From positions 62,001 to 126,000 of the forward strand of contig JAYMTL010000031.1 of NCBI GenBank assembly GCA_036897445.1: DNA of 64,000 bases, read 5' to 3'. Every line of letters starts with the position of its first letter. Within the stretch, counting starts at the first letter, position 1. Both the position numbers and the translations under genes were made by a program. This stretch comes from Pelargonium tetragonum (taxonomy: Eukaryota > Streptophyta > Magnoliopsida > Geraniales > Geraniaceae). The notes below the pieces were generated by a model that made no database searches, was not told the origin of the DNA, and saw only the letters and a list, made by a program, of their open reading frames with translations. Below are positions 13,301-25,200 of this stretch, piece by piece.

Positions 13301-16300
13301 ATTTTTAGCTTATCTAATGTATATAAAATTCCTTATTTTTACGGGGATAAGTAACCTCCGCTTGTATAGTTACAGAACTAAGGAAACAAAACAAGGCCTA
13401 AAACCTATGGTCCGAGATCCCGTGTAAATCTTTCGCTAAAAAAATCTTAGTTAATAAATTGTACGTCAATAGAAACCTGATCATCCCGTGCACTAGATAT
13501 CACTAACATATTTGGATATTCAGTTCATAAAACGGATTTAGTAATAAGAGCTTATGCCTTGCATTAAAATAAAATTGAGCTCCTTTCCCGTTTCTTAGGA
13601 GACTTGTGCTTGGTAACTGTTTGCTATGTTATCCCCAATCTACTTTTTTAGGGCTACTAAAAGAAAGAGGCTATAAAATTCTGTTAAACTTGTAATTTCA
13701 AGACTTATAATAAACCGGGATTTTCTTATAACTTTCCTGTACCTTGCAATTTCAAAGGTTTAACCAATCACATTTTTATGTTACTGTTTTGCACTTTAGC
13801 TTAAGGTAAAGTGCCTTCTTTTTCAAAGTTTTTTATAGAAATTATGGATTTCCTTCAACCCATGAGCTGGAGTTCTAGTAGTTACCATATGATAGAATAC
13901 CTGTTCTATTCCGGGCTTTACTATATTCAACTTAAGAATATAATTAGAAGAAAATATCTAGAATATTCTACTAGTCTATTCTTTCTTTTAATTATCTTTC
14001 GGTACAAGCTTTTCTTCCAATTTCTCTATCTTTGGTTATAGTATAAAAGAAATTTTTTTTATTAAAACCTGTAAAGATTGTAAGATAAGAAGAGATCCTA
14101 TATTTTCATTATCTAGTATGCCTCGAGAAGGCCTTGCCTATTAATTAACAAGGTTCTATCTTGTTTGAGTATTATCCTCTACGGAATTTTATTGCTGCTT
14201 TACACTGGAATTTAGAAAAGGATAGCCTCTCTACTCTTGAAAGGGGTTCTTTGTATTATATCTGATATTCTCTTCCTTATAAAAAAGGGGGTTTTTAGTC
14301 AAAAGAGAGTTTCATTTCATAGTGCTTTTTAGTATAACCCCCGTAAGAAATATAGAACCCCGAGAAATGAATTTGGCTAATTCTTAATTTAATACATTAC
14401 ATCCCGCGGGTCAAAGTAACCCCAGTACACATAAGGTTTTCTTTTTCCCAATCAAAAACGATACCAAGTTCTTTATAGCAAGCTAGACTACAATCTCTCA
14501 ACAAAGCAATTACAACTACCCAGGATTTTTCGAGTAATTAAAGCAACCGGCTTCAGATTCTCTAAGGGATACTAGCAAATTCAAAAGGATCCCTTGTAGG
14601 GAACTTCTTATCATAGAAGCCCCCTTTTAGTGTTTTGGGTCTTTTGAGCGGGGCCCCTTAAAAAACATGTACCCTTTTTGTAGTAATAAATAAGAAATAA
14701 CAAAACCTTGATCTGACTCTAGTGAGACTTTGTCTAACAGCTCAAACTACAAGGGTTAAGCTTTTTTAATTTATAGGCAGAGCATAACTTGAATCCTAGT
14801 GAACTGCTAAACTAAAAAAGAATGAACTCTAAAGGAATTCATTTGATAAAGATAACTTTTAAGCGGTAACTGTTACAGTAGAATGCAGACTTAGCACCTT
14901 TTAAGGTAACAAGAAACCCCTGCACGCTATGTTATTCCTGGAACTTTCTACGAAACGAGATACGTTATGAACTTAGTTATACTTGAAACTTGAAAATATT
15001 CACTGAGCGAAAGGTCCTTTTGGGAATCAAATTTGTATCTATGTTTCGAGAGTTAGAAAACAAGGAAAAGCCTCTTTTAATGTGAAAATCTTTAGTTATG
15101 GGGAATTAAGCTACCCAAACAACATAGCTTGTATTAAACCATCCCCTTTTGTGGCCAAGTCATAATTAAAAGGACTTAGAACCCTCCTTTTCTGATAAGG
15201 CATTTTGACTTTCAAGAAAGAAATATAGAGTACTACCGCCCGCCTAGAAGTTGTATAAAAAGAAAACGTGATAAAGCAAAAGAACTTCCTATTTGTCATT
15301 GTGTGGAAAACTTTAGTACGAGTCCTATACCTGGATTTTCCTTCTTTTTTCTTATCCTAAAACCCGGAACAAATTGTTGTAAGAGGTTCCGTAAATCTAT
15401 TAGAACTTAGGAGTATATAAAAAAATCTTTTATTATTAAAATTGCAGAATCATACGTAGGCTCACGTTTTCAGGCTAAGAAAGGGCCCTAGAATTGGTTT
15501 GGGTTCTAGTTACTCTTTTTTTTTCAGTGTCTAAAATTATTAGACTTTGTTGGATATATAAAATCCTATGACAATTTCGGGTTCTTACCCCCTTATTCGA
15601 TACTTCCTTCTGGGATATACTTCTTAATTCTCCCGATTTAGGAATTCGCGAAATAGTTAAATATTTGCTAGCACCCGGAAGGCGCTCTTTATTTTCAACC
15701 TCACTCTTTTCTAAGAAATTTTTCTTTTAATAGACAAGCCTCGAACTGCAAAATCTTTTTATTTGATAGCTCCGGTTATTTCGAAGCTCATTTAACCTCT
15801 AAAAAGGGGACTCATTCACTTACTAAGATAAAAACTATAACTTAAAAGTTTAAAAACTTCTTTGTATCCTTTTAGAATTTCGAACTAATATGATTAAAAC
15901 TCCAACTTAACTATTGTGAAATATGAAACTCAAAGCAGTTCAAAATCTAACTTTACTTATTGAGCTTTTGCCTTTGCAAGAAAAAAGTACTCTTAAAGCA
16001 TATCCATATAAGGACACTTTCTTGATCCTTGTTAGGTAGTAGAACCCTTCCTAAGTAGTTCAAAGGGCTTAAAAAGCTACTACTGGCTTATGGAATAAGA
16101 CACTTCCTAATAAAAGGGGCCTATTATCCTATAGATCCAAAGCACTTTGTATACTCCGTAAGTAAATAAAGACTCAACTTATTTTCGTCGAAGACGCCTA
16201 AAGCAAAAAAATAACAAAACTGTGGAAACCCTACCCAGTAAGAAATAGACCCCGATTCCTATCTATCACGAGTTACTAAGGCCAGTCTTTCCCTTCTTTA

Positions 16301-16598
16301 AATGAAAAAAGATTGTTGAAGTAGGTATAATATCTTTTCTTAAAAAGAAGTCTAATAAGAATTAATTAAAAGCACTTATTGAGAATAGCTAGACCTCCCT
16401 ACAATATTCAGCTAGGGAACTCCTTATCATAGAAGTGTTTTTTATTTCAAAGGATAAAGGATTCTCATCAATCCACTGAATGTCTTATACAACAAAACAA
16501 AAAAAGGGAGCTTCCTCGCGCCTTCTTAAAATTTTTGTACATAAAGGATAAATTTAGATCCATAAGCCTTTTTTCTATTAGTCGACTTATTTCATTCA

Positions 16599-16613
16599 AG
16601 GTAATGTAATTAA
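16599..16613 (+). repeat. dispersed 15-mer, exact copy
   Basis: Exact AGGTAATGTAATTAA on the plus strand. Flanks differ from the other copies. Just downstream, at 16657-16678, is an 11-bp perfect tandem duplication of TAGTGTAGATG. Confidence 0.75.
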
Positions 16614-16747
16614 AGAATTCCTAGCCTAGAAAAAACAAGGAGTCTTAGAATTTGAGTAGTGTAGATGTAGTGTAGATGATTAGGAAAGGTGAATCTAGCA
16701 AGTCCGTCTAAAGCTTTACTAAATGAGATACCTGTTCGAGACCTCTG

Positions 16748-16810
16748 TAATTACATGTTAGAGCGCCCGTCAATTTGATCAGAATCTGTTGGTTCAAATA
16801 TCACACTTAG
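16748..16810 (+). pseudogene. possible trnD(GTC)-like trace
   Basis: GTTAGAGCGCCCGTCAA resembles the D-stem/anticodon segment of tRNA-Asp (GTC), and TTGGTTCAAAT about 22 bases later resembles a T-loop. The anticodon stem and acceptor stem do not fold. This is weak evidence and may be chance in AT-rich DNA. Confidence 0.2.
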
Positions 16811-17773
16811 AGTTCCTTTACGAGACACTATAATATAGTAAGAAATGGATTTCCAGTTTCTAAAAGAGTCCGTCACTTTTTTTTTAGCAGCAAAATCCTT
16901 ACAAAAGAAGTTCTCCTAGAGTATAGGACTTGGGCACTCCTGTAGAAGAGAAAAAGACTCCAAGTCTTATGGATTTCGGTATTATGACTCACTTTAGAGT
17001 TTTCTAGATTACAATGTTACAATAATGGATTTGAGTGCTTTAAACATTAAAAGAGTTTAGGCCAAAATTGAAGTACTCATAAAATGCCATTAGTTCAAAG
17101 CGTCTCTTCAATCTTCGGTTATTTTGCCCTATTTTAGTGTATATGTACTTATTTCAAATAGTAAGAGCAATTCCTTATCTAAGGGATAGAGGTAGCCTGC
17201 TCGGAGCCCACTTTTCTCCCTTTTGACTTTATAAAGACAGAAGACTTGCTCCTAAAACGACTTCCACAAATGAAATTAACAACAAGAAACTCTTTTTATA
17301 AAGGTAAAAACCTCCCAGGTGCCCCAATACTATAGCCCTCAAAAGCTTCATTTAGACTAGACTTTCAATCTCCTTGAACAACCCCGCCCATAGAATGAGG
17401 GAAACTCTATTTTTTACAATTCCTTAGAAAAGAAGATTTTGCCCTTAAACGGAAACAAAGGTATCAAAGATCCTACTTACTGGTTTAGGATTCCTGCGAT
17501 ATAGGCTGGAAATCCGAAGTCTTTTTAGTTACTAAAGTGAAACCATATAGACACACGAACTGGAAAAGCAGACTTTCACTTCTTTTTACTTCTAAACTCC
17601 TTACTTGTCCTTGAAATAGGGAATCTACGAGAAAATCTAAGGCTCAACCCCCAAAACTACCCCTTTTTATTATTATATTATCGAGAATTGGAAGCGCCTT
17701 GGTAGATACTAACGCTTACCTTAAAGACTTTAAAAAAGGCTAAAAGACTCGTAAAAAGCTTGATTTCCACACA

Positions 17774-17795
17774 CTTAATTTTAATTAAAATTAAG
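17774..17795. repeat. 22-bp perfect palindrome
   Basis: A perfect inverted repeat with no spacer, half-site CTTAATTTTAA. It consists almost wholly of A and T. It could extrude a cruciform or form an RNA hairpin. No gene lies near it. Confidence 0.7.
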
Positions 17796-18515
17796 AAAAT
17801 GAAATAGAGTACTCTGAACCTGCGTATCTCCAGAGCTATACCTTAAATTAAGACTTGACAACTTAGACTCTCACCCGAACTCTGCAGCCCATATAAAAGT
17901 GCAGACCTCCCCTAACTCTATTCTATCAAACCCATTCCAATTTGTGAAAACTCTTGGTACAGGATAACCCTTGGATTCTTATACTTATATACTGAGTGCT
18001 TTTTTTAGTTTAGAATTGGAAACCCAGAACTTCTACCCCAAAATGTCCTTATTGATAACTCCAGACGAAGGGGGATACAAAGCGGCAACACAGAAAAACT
18101 TTTCAAATAAAAGAGGCTTTTCCTGTAAAGCCAATAAAAACGTTTACAGATGAAATAGAATCATACTAAAGTTACTGTCCATACGATTTAGAGTTTTCTC
18201 TTTAGTTGAGTTATTAACCCGATCAGGTTTCTAATTTATTTGAAATACCCTGCTTTACAGTTAGAGACCAGCCTATAGAGCTTATAGCGTCAACATTTCC
18301 TATGTTTTATTCTCAGAAATTCCATGCCTACCTACTAGAATCCAGTAGCTCCATCCCTACTTGCCTGCTTAGCTTCCCTCCCTTCTTACTATAGTGAAAG
18401 CTCCCCTACTGCTGCTATTGCTCCTAAGACTCCATACAAAAAGGAAGAAAATAAAACAAAGAATGAAAATTAAGTCATAAGAAAAGAAGTCAGAATCCAG
18501 AATACAAAGAAACGG

Positions 18516-18530
18516 AGGTAATGTAATTAC
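18516..18530 (+). repeat. dispersed 15-mer, one mismatch
   Basis: AGGTAATGTAATTAC, differing from the consensus only at the last base. It lies at the end of a GA-rich run of the 18-25 kb array. Confidence 0.6.
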
Positions 18531-18865
18531 AACTACTTACTTTCAATGAAAGACTTCCCGGTCAAAGTCAATAAAGCAGGTTTAGGGATTTGATAGAACA
18601 GCGCCACAAACACTTCCCAGAATTTTGGCTATCCACTAAGAGCCCTTAAGCTTATTTTACCACCCATTTCTAAAATGCCAGTACTTTTTCTTAAGAGATA
18701 CTGCCTACTTTTAGCCTGTTAAACTACCCCGCCCTATTAACTTAACCCTGCGCCACAAAGCTATACCTGGGACTTTCACTTAGACCTGTAAGAACTCTTT
18801 CAATAAAATAAAAAGCATAAAAGTGTTTTAGATCGATTTATACATTTTTATCACTTTTGCTATAT

Positions 18866-19001
18866 AGCCAGCATCTACTTTCTTATACTGACTATCAAAA
18901 CTCTACCTTCCCGGCCTGAAAACCCGATTCTGAATATCCATATTATCTGTTTTATGTATATACATTTGAACTCTACCACTCTACTATTAGAGCCTATCAA
19001 C
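18866..19001 (+). repeat. diverged repeat, copy 1 (partner 22618-22732)
   Basis: Begins AGCCAGCATCTACT and ends TATTAGAGCCTATCAAC. Between them are shared GAATATCC, TTATCT, ATTTTAT or TTTTAT and TTGAACTC segments in the same order as in 22618-22732. The partner is about 20 bp shorter. Confidence 0.7.
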
Positions 19002-19980
19002 ATACTCACCTTTTCTTATAGTTCGTACCCCTGCCACCTAAATAAAGCCTTGACTTTGACCTAAAATTCCTATATCTATACACTATACTATAACCCAGCC
19101 TCTCAAGACTAAGGTACCCCCAACTTTGTCCCCGCCTTGGAAAGAGAACCCTGTTCAGTAAAAAAGGTCAAATTCAAGAGGGAAGGGGGAGATAAGAGAC
19201 TCCTCAGTCAAAGCTAAGAAAAAGGGATACAAATGCAAGAGAATACTGCCGGAGTCTCTGCCTAAAATATCAACTTTATATCTTTATAGTTTAGTTACTT
19301 CGTAAGCTGGGTTGCTTGGCCTATTTAGTTAGAAGAGAGTCAATCTTTCCTATACCTTTCTTGAATTTCTTTCTGAAACTCCCGAATCGCAGAGTCACCC
19401 TTATAACCAAAAAACTTCTTACTTGCTAACTTTAAACCCTATACTACTTCCTTCCTTTTAAAATGACCTATCTTCCTGTTATAATATAAAAACTGAGAAG
19501 CTCCCACCTCTCTAATCTAAAAAACTTACGCAATCTCTATCCAGAAACCGCTTTTAATGAAAAACTTCTCAACCCACTTGGAAACCTAAGAAAGATATAT
19601 CCGTTATTCTCTTTCGTCTTTCTTTTTATCCCTTTTCGGAGCTTGACCCCTTTCTTATTGACCTACTCCTCACTTTCTTTAGAATTAGAACCGGAACTCT
19701 TTGGGATATAAAAAGACAGCAAAAAGGTTCCCACAACACTCTTAGTTAGTATTCAGATTAGGGAATCCCCTTCTTTCCAGAGAGGGCCCTTACCCTCCTA
19801 CTCTTCTTAGTCCTATCTTGTTGAGCTTGGTTCCTCATGTCTATACTTACGCATCCCCAATCGGCTACCCTTAACACCCTCGAACTAGAACTACTTTTTT
19901 GCCTCCTTCTTAACTTAAGCTACTTCAACAATTCAACAAATGGAGACTTACTTAGAAACTACTTCTAGAAAAAAGCCTAA

Positions 19981-20125
19981 CTGACTTTTGACCTATAACT
20001 GCTGGAAAACTTGGGATACTCATATTAAGAAAGTGGCAGGTTCAAATCCCAAAACTTTCGGGTAAACCTAGCAAATCGATCTACTTATCAGCAGTCAGAA
20101 TTGACTTCATCACTCACTCCTCCCG
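19981..20125 (+). repeat. diverged repeat with a T-arm-like segment, copy 1 (partner 22341-22470)
   Basis: Shared landmarks in order with the partner: CTGAC-TTTT, CCTATAACT, AAAACTTG, ATA-TCAT, a TTCAAATCCC/TTCCAAATACC segment, AAAACTTTC and AGAATTGACTTCAT. The segment GGCAGGTTCAAATCCC at 20034-20049 looks like a tRNA T-arm, but its homologous place in the partner does not. I treat it as repeat sequence and not as a tRNA. Confidence 0.65.
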
Positions 20126-21169
20126 CCGACCTACTCTTTTACAGGAAACTAATTGCTTTCAGAAGAACTGAGCACCACAAACTCTTTTTAATTAGAACTC
20201 TACCTACCTCCTATTGGCTACTACGTGCCATAAAACAGGAACCCCTATGCCTGGTAATTAACCCTATTGGTTAGACTTTGACGCTCGATTTCAGATATTT
20301 GAGAATCTCCTACTAGAAACCTAGGGGGAAGCCCTCTACTTGCAATGACAGAAATAACAACTACTGACTTAAATACATTGAATGAAAGGCTCCAAAGCCA
20401 AGACTAAGAATAAGGAATAGGAATGAAAGAGAACAATGCTTATGTTTCCATCTAGAATGCCAATTAGTTTTTAGGTCTTCTTAAGTACTTTTTTTGACCC
20501 TGACTATTTTGACTATCTTTCTTTTGATTGAAGGACTTGCTTTATAGGTTGACTGAGAATGGACTCCCTTTTTATTTTAGGATTTAGAATCTACTAAAGC
20601 AAAGAAAAAGAAACCGATCCTGTATCCCAGTTTCACTCATCCGCTTTAGAACCCTAAACCTAGGGGCAGGGGAGCTTTCAGAGTAACTCCTAACTTGAAT
20701 ACTTTACTTCAAACCTAGAGGAGCTTAAGCCTAAGAAAGAAAACTAGGAAATCCCTACGCCTATTAGTAGAATACTTGTAGAAGCATAAAAATCCCGGAG
20801 CTGGAGGCAGCTGCAACTCCTTAAATCAAGGACTTCCCAACCTATTTTTGAGTAGTTTTCTCACTTTTCGCCATGGCTGGACTACTTTTTCTAAAAATGA
20901 GGTACCAATTCTATAAACAAATCGGTTTTATAGATTTGACATATAAGGGCCGACTACTTTTTTCAAAACTTGAGGGCACTCCTATAGGTAAAAGTGGGTC
21001 GAGACTTTTTACCGTAGTCCAAATCTGACAAGTCGAAAAGAAACTTTGTTACCTCTGTGAGGCATCAAATTCTTGCCCTATTTTTACGAAAAAGGGAGTC
21101 CGGCTATATAAGCAAAAGTGCTCAAAGCCTTTTTCCCTTGGAGAGGACCTTGAAATAAAACAGAAAAGT

Positions 21170-21345
21170 AGTCCGCATATAGCAGCAAAACTCTTCAGAG
21201 CGGTGTTGGTAAGAGATCCAAAACAAATTGAAAATTCTTATTTCATATACAAGCAAAAGTCTGACTGTGACACTTTCCGAAAAGGTAGTACTTTTGTGTT
21301 GACTCTGTCCTATGCTTTTTAAGGAACTACCCTAATAATAAGCTA
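21170..21345 (+). repeat. diverged repeat, copy 1 (partner about 23565-23720)
   Basis: Both copies contain AAAGTAGTCC, TGGTAAGAGA, AAAAGGTAGTA, a TTGACT or ATTGACT segment, a CCTA-rich step, a CACTACC/AACTACC step and AAGCTNCATAG in a similar context, offset by about 2.4 kb. A few segments have changed order, as expected of an old duplicated and rearranged block. Confidence 0.55.
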
Positions 21346-22340
21346 CATAGTACAAAGAGGGATGTCCCCTAGAACTCTAATAATACAACTCACTAACCTA
21401 TCTATACCTCTTACTATAACTCTAAGAAACCCAGCTACACTACAATAGGAAGACTTAGTTAGCTTACCTGTGTTCTATTACTGTCTCCCCTATTAGCTCT
21501 ACCTACTCCATTCCGATAAGCAGTTACCTCTATCGCCTAGGTATAGCTACGACTCATACTCTTGCTCTTGCTATATGTCTCCCTGTTCTTCCTGTTATTC
21601 CTAATCAGTGTTACTCAGCTAGGGTTAGGTCTTACTCTCCTGCTTCTCCTTCTGCCCCTCTCCTTAAAGGAGATACAAGGATACGGAATCTAACTCAAAC
21701 CCAAACTCTAAAACAAACAAGTAAAGACAAAGATGAAAGATATAAATAAAAAATCAAAGTCAAGGAGAAGTCAAAAAGGAAAAAGAAACTGAGTACTAGA
21801 CTAGAACTATATCGGACTTTCCTGTAAGGCACTTTACATGCCATAAAACACGAAGTGAACCTATTGAGCAAGGTGGTCTTATATCTCGTTCGATTTAATT
21901 AAGACGTTCTAGAAACCTTGGAATATTCTTCTTAAACTAACAAAAGTCCCTTTTTAGGTTAGAGGGGCACAGCTTAGCCAGAAACGCATTCACTTCAGTT
22001 AAATTACTTTATAGTTAGTATCAGAAATCCTGGAAACAATCCCAAGAACCCCTTCACTTTCTTCTTGCTTTCCCCGGGGCCTCCTTCTGACAATAACCTT
22101 CTTATTTTAGCCCATACCTTGTCGAGCTTGCTTCTTCATATCTAGACCTATCCACTATTTACTCTAGTTGCAACCAGACCCTTCTTAGAACCTCTACTTT
22201 TGGTACTGGAATTCTTCATAAGACCTAATCTTATACATACGTAGTTTCTTAGAGGCTTTCAGACCCTTTCTCTTATTCATCCCAATCTGAAGCTTTTTAG
22301 CCAGGAATTTCTCCTAATCATACTACCTATCTAAAGATAG

Positions 22341-22470
22341 CCTGACCTTTTCCTATAACTACCCGAAAACTTGACATATTCATTTCATAGTAAGTGAAGT
22401 AACAGATTCCAAATACCACAAAACTTTCAGACAAGGAAAGACCCTGATAAGAATTGACTTCATTGCTAAA
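22341..22470 (+). repeat. diverged repeat, copy 2 (partner 19981-20125)
   Basis: Second copy of the block described at 19981. It continues into ATAAGAATTGACTTCATTGC. The tRNA-like T-arm of the first copy is absent here. Confidence 0.65.
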
Positions 22471-22617
22471 ATCCCAGCTAACTTAATAACTAAACCTCTT
22501 TCTCTTTCTACATTCCCTGTCAAATTCATTGTCCAGTGAAGCATTAGCCTATAAAAACTGACCCTAGAGCTCTATACCTATAGCTTGACTGAGCAGATAC
22601 CAGGAAAGATCCTAGAT

Positions 22618-22732
22618 AGCCAGCATCTACTACTTTGACTTACCTACCTAATTCTTGAAAGCCTTGCTCGGAATATCCCTCTTATCTATTTTATCTAGAC
22701 ATTCTTGAACTCCCCTATTAGAGCCTATCAAC
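22618..22732 (+). repeat. diverged repeat, copy 2 (partner 18866-19001)
   Basis: Same end segments as the first copy, AGCCAGCATCTACT and TATTAGAGCCTATCAAC, with internal substitutions and a net loss of about 20 bp. Confidence 0.7.
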
Positions 22733-24197
22733 CCCTTTCTTTCCCATACTCTTTTACGAGCTTGACCTTTCTAAGACAAGCTTACCTTAGTACTTTTTCT
22801 TAAGGATTCTCCCTATCAACCTTATCAACCCACCCGAAAACTCCTTCTCCAATTTGTTTACTAGAATCCCTGTTTAGCTAAGCAAAGAGCCCTTTTTCTT
22901 ACCAAGGCTACCCTCCTTTTGAGAACTTCATACCGATCCTATAGCTAAAATGCACTTTAGGATTCTTGTCGTAGTCCGAATCTGACAAAGAATTTTTAGG
23001 GGCTCTGCCGGGACCTTCTTTTTTAGAAAAAAGTAGGTAATGCTTTAGTATTTCGGAAAATCAAGGTGCATTTGTATTGTAGAGAGACCCGAAAGCAAAA
23101 GTAGGTAAGATTTATCTTTCACCTAGAAAAGTACTACATTTTTGTTAAAACCCTAGGCTCAGCTCCATTAGTGGAAACCCTAATTCTTTCTTAATCTACT
23201 CTATCTTGCAAAACCAGTCCCTTCTAATTAAACTAATAAAAGGGTCCTTCTATCTCAGCTTATGACTTTCTTACCTCTTTCACTTTGAATACACTTCTTC
23301 CTTGTTGAGCCTGCTTCTTCAGAGTTCTCCTGCTAAAAACCCTTGTCACTATAAGACTTCCTTTTCTTTCTAACTAATTCCCTGCCTTGTGAAGCGGCTA
23401 ACCAAAAAGTCGTACCTGACAAGAGGAGAACAAGCTAACCCACTCTCTATCCCAAATAACCTTTACCGAATAGGCCGGTTGATTTTTAATCCCTTACTTT
23501 TTAGTTAGGCCCTACTTACCGGAGCCCTCTCTTAGCAAAACCTCTCTGGATTTGCCCTGGTAAGAGACCTAAACGAAAACAAAAAAGTAGTCCAGCATAG
23601 CGCTCTGACTTTTTCTAAACTTTACTAAAAAGGTAGTAAATTCGTGAATTGAAATTGACTATCTCATGTCCTAGGCACTACCATAAGCTCCATAGCACAA
23701 TGAAGGGTATCTCCTAAACAACTAATACAGTAGCTCCCTAGGCTACCTACCTACAGAAGAACATCTATATAGTCCTATCCCTTAAGAAGACTCCTATAGC
23801 TACTGTTCCTACTGCCGCTTGTCCTCCTCCTAAGCTCCTGCTCTTGCTATGTCTCTTGTTCCTGTTGCCTCCTCTTTCTCTTGTGCTCCTTCTCCTACTG
23901 CTGCTGCTAAGACTGCTATAGAGATGTAGGATCTAGCTTCAAGCAACAAAGAGGAATCCTAATAAAGAGAGTGCAGAATCCCAAACAACAAGGAATACAG
24001 AATCCGGGTCTATGGCAACAACAAAAGAAGTCGAGGAAAGAGGAAGAAGAAGCTGTTGCTGATGCTTATTCGTGTACTCTCTCTACTAAACAATTACACT
24101 ACAACTACTAAACTTGAAGGTTGAGTCGGTTAGGTGTACGCCTTCCTACACTCACTAGGTTCCTATCCTCCTTACTGATAAGCTCCAGAACACATTG

Positions 24198-24212
24198 AGG
24201 TAATGCAATTAA
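24198..24212 (+). repeat. dispersed 15-mer, one mismatch
   Basis: AGGTAATGCAATTAA, with one T-to-C difference from the consensus. It lies inside the 18-25 kb array. Confidence 0.6.
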
Positions 24213-24786
24213 TTAAACCCTTACTATATACATATACAGCAAGAACAAGAAACCTAACTACTGCTACCAACCTAATCAAATAAAGAAGACTATAAAGAAA
24301 ACCTATTCATTCCCTTAACAGTATAGGTATATGCCTCTATCATCTCTCTTGTCCTACTAAGAAGTTCAGTCTCATACAATACATGTAAAGAATATAAAGA
24401 GTACAGAATCTCAAACAAAGAGTACAAGAAACCAAAGTCAACGAAACAAATACAAAATACAAAGAGTATAAAACCAACAAAAGAAGAATGAAATCAAACA
24501 AAAAAGAAGTCAAGCAAGAAAGCAATGACAAGAAATACAAAATGCAAGGTGCAAAGACAGAGAAGAATCTTACTCAAACAATTAAGACTAAGAAAAGGAA
24601 TTCTAAGACAACCAATGAAATAGTAAAAGAAAGACTAAGATACATCTTTCTATTTGAAGAATAAGAAAGAACTCAGGCAGATAGGTCAGTAGTTGCTGGT
24701 GCGTATTCCTGTGCTCTCATCGCTCTACATATACATTGCACCTCCTAAACTAAGAGTTGGTAGGGTATACGTATTCATATACACAT

Positions 24787-24890
24787 AAGGGCTTCGCACC
24801 TCTATATCAATAAAGACAGAATACAAGAGGAAGATCTCCTATAAACACTAATACAAATACAACTATATATATAAAGGTGCGAGAGCCCTT
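24787..24890. repeat. compact inverted-repeat (hairpin) element
   Basis: Arms at 24787-24807 and 24867-24890. The left arm reads AAGGGCTTCGCACCTC and ends TATAT. The right arm is close to its reverse complement (GGTGCGAGAGCCCTT preceded by ATATATAA), with a few mismatches and small gaps. The spacer is about 59 bases. It is the longest stem I found. It could be a small hairpin repeat or an RNA-processing structure. No coding content. Confidence 0.6.
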
Positions 24891-25200
24891 AAACCCCTCA
24901 TTACCTAAAGGTAACATTAAAAGAACAAGAACAATTAACATTGCCTATCAAACAGGTATATAGACTATCTTAATCCTACACAACAGAATAATACAACTAA
25001 AGAACTACTATAATACTATCATACTCTAAAGTAAAAGAAACCTATTCATTCACCTACTGGGTTCCCCTATTGGCCCTATCTAGTCCCTACTGCTTCCCTT
25101 ATTAGGCTTAGGTATTATAGGTATATCTCTTACTGTTACTGCTCTACGTATGCCTCCTTCTCTTCTACTATACGAAAAAGTCTAATACAGAGAAAATCCT

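Larger units (their letters stand above)
7392..18299. other. about 11 kb without a recognisable gene
   Basis: The longest frame is 97 codons (9746-10039, +). It has no similarity I recognise and is overlapped by a minus-strand frame. Other frames of 60-76 codons (8911-9169, 12161-12355, 12954-13139, 13811-14041, 15111-15299, 17971-18153) look like chance frames. Near 10220 a tRNA-like rhythm is too weak to call. Scanning for SSU/LSU rRNA cores, group II intron domain V and conserved cox, nad and atp motifs gave nothing. Specific repeats inside are listed separately. Confidence 0.55.
18300..25200. repeat. pyrimidine-rich array of diverged direct repeats
   Basis: About 7 kb in which the plus strand is rich in C and poor in G. 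Several segments recur in direct orientation. A CT-rich run (CTGCTGCTATTG, TCCTGCTCTTGCTATGTCTC and similar) followed by a GA-rich run (AATACAGAATCNAGC, AACAAAGAA) appears near 18340, 21480, 23750 and 25050. GTTGAGCTTG-type segments occur near 19815, 22115 and 23305. Spacing of matched segments is mostly 2.3-2.4 kb, and one pair is 3.75 kb apart. Identity is low enough that indels are common. No gene is present. The minus-strand frame at 24340-24540 (Leu/Phe/Ser-rich) is a low-complexity artefact of the GA-rich run. Confidence 0.65.

Noticed and set aside
20034-20049. tRNA T-arm GGCAGGTTCAAATCCC
   Set aside because: It lies inside a repeat unit whose homologous copy at 22341-22470 lacks it, and no other tRNA arms are near. 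It shows that lone T-arm matches arise by chance here.
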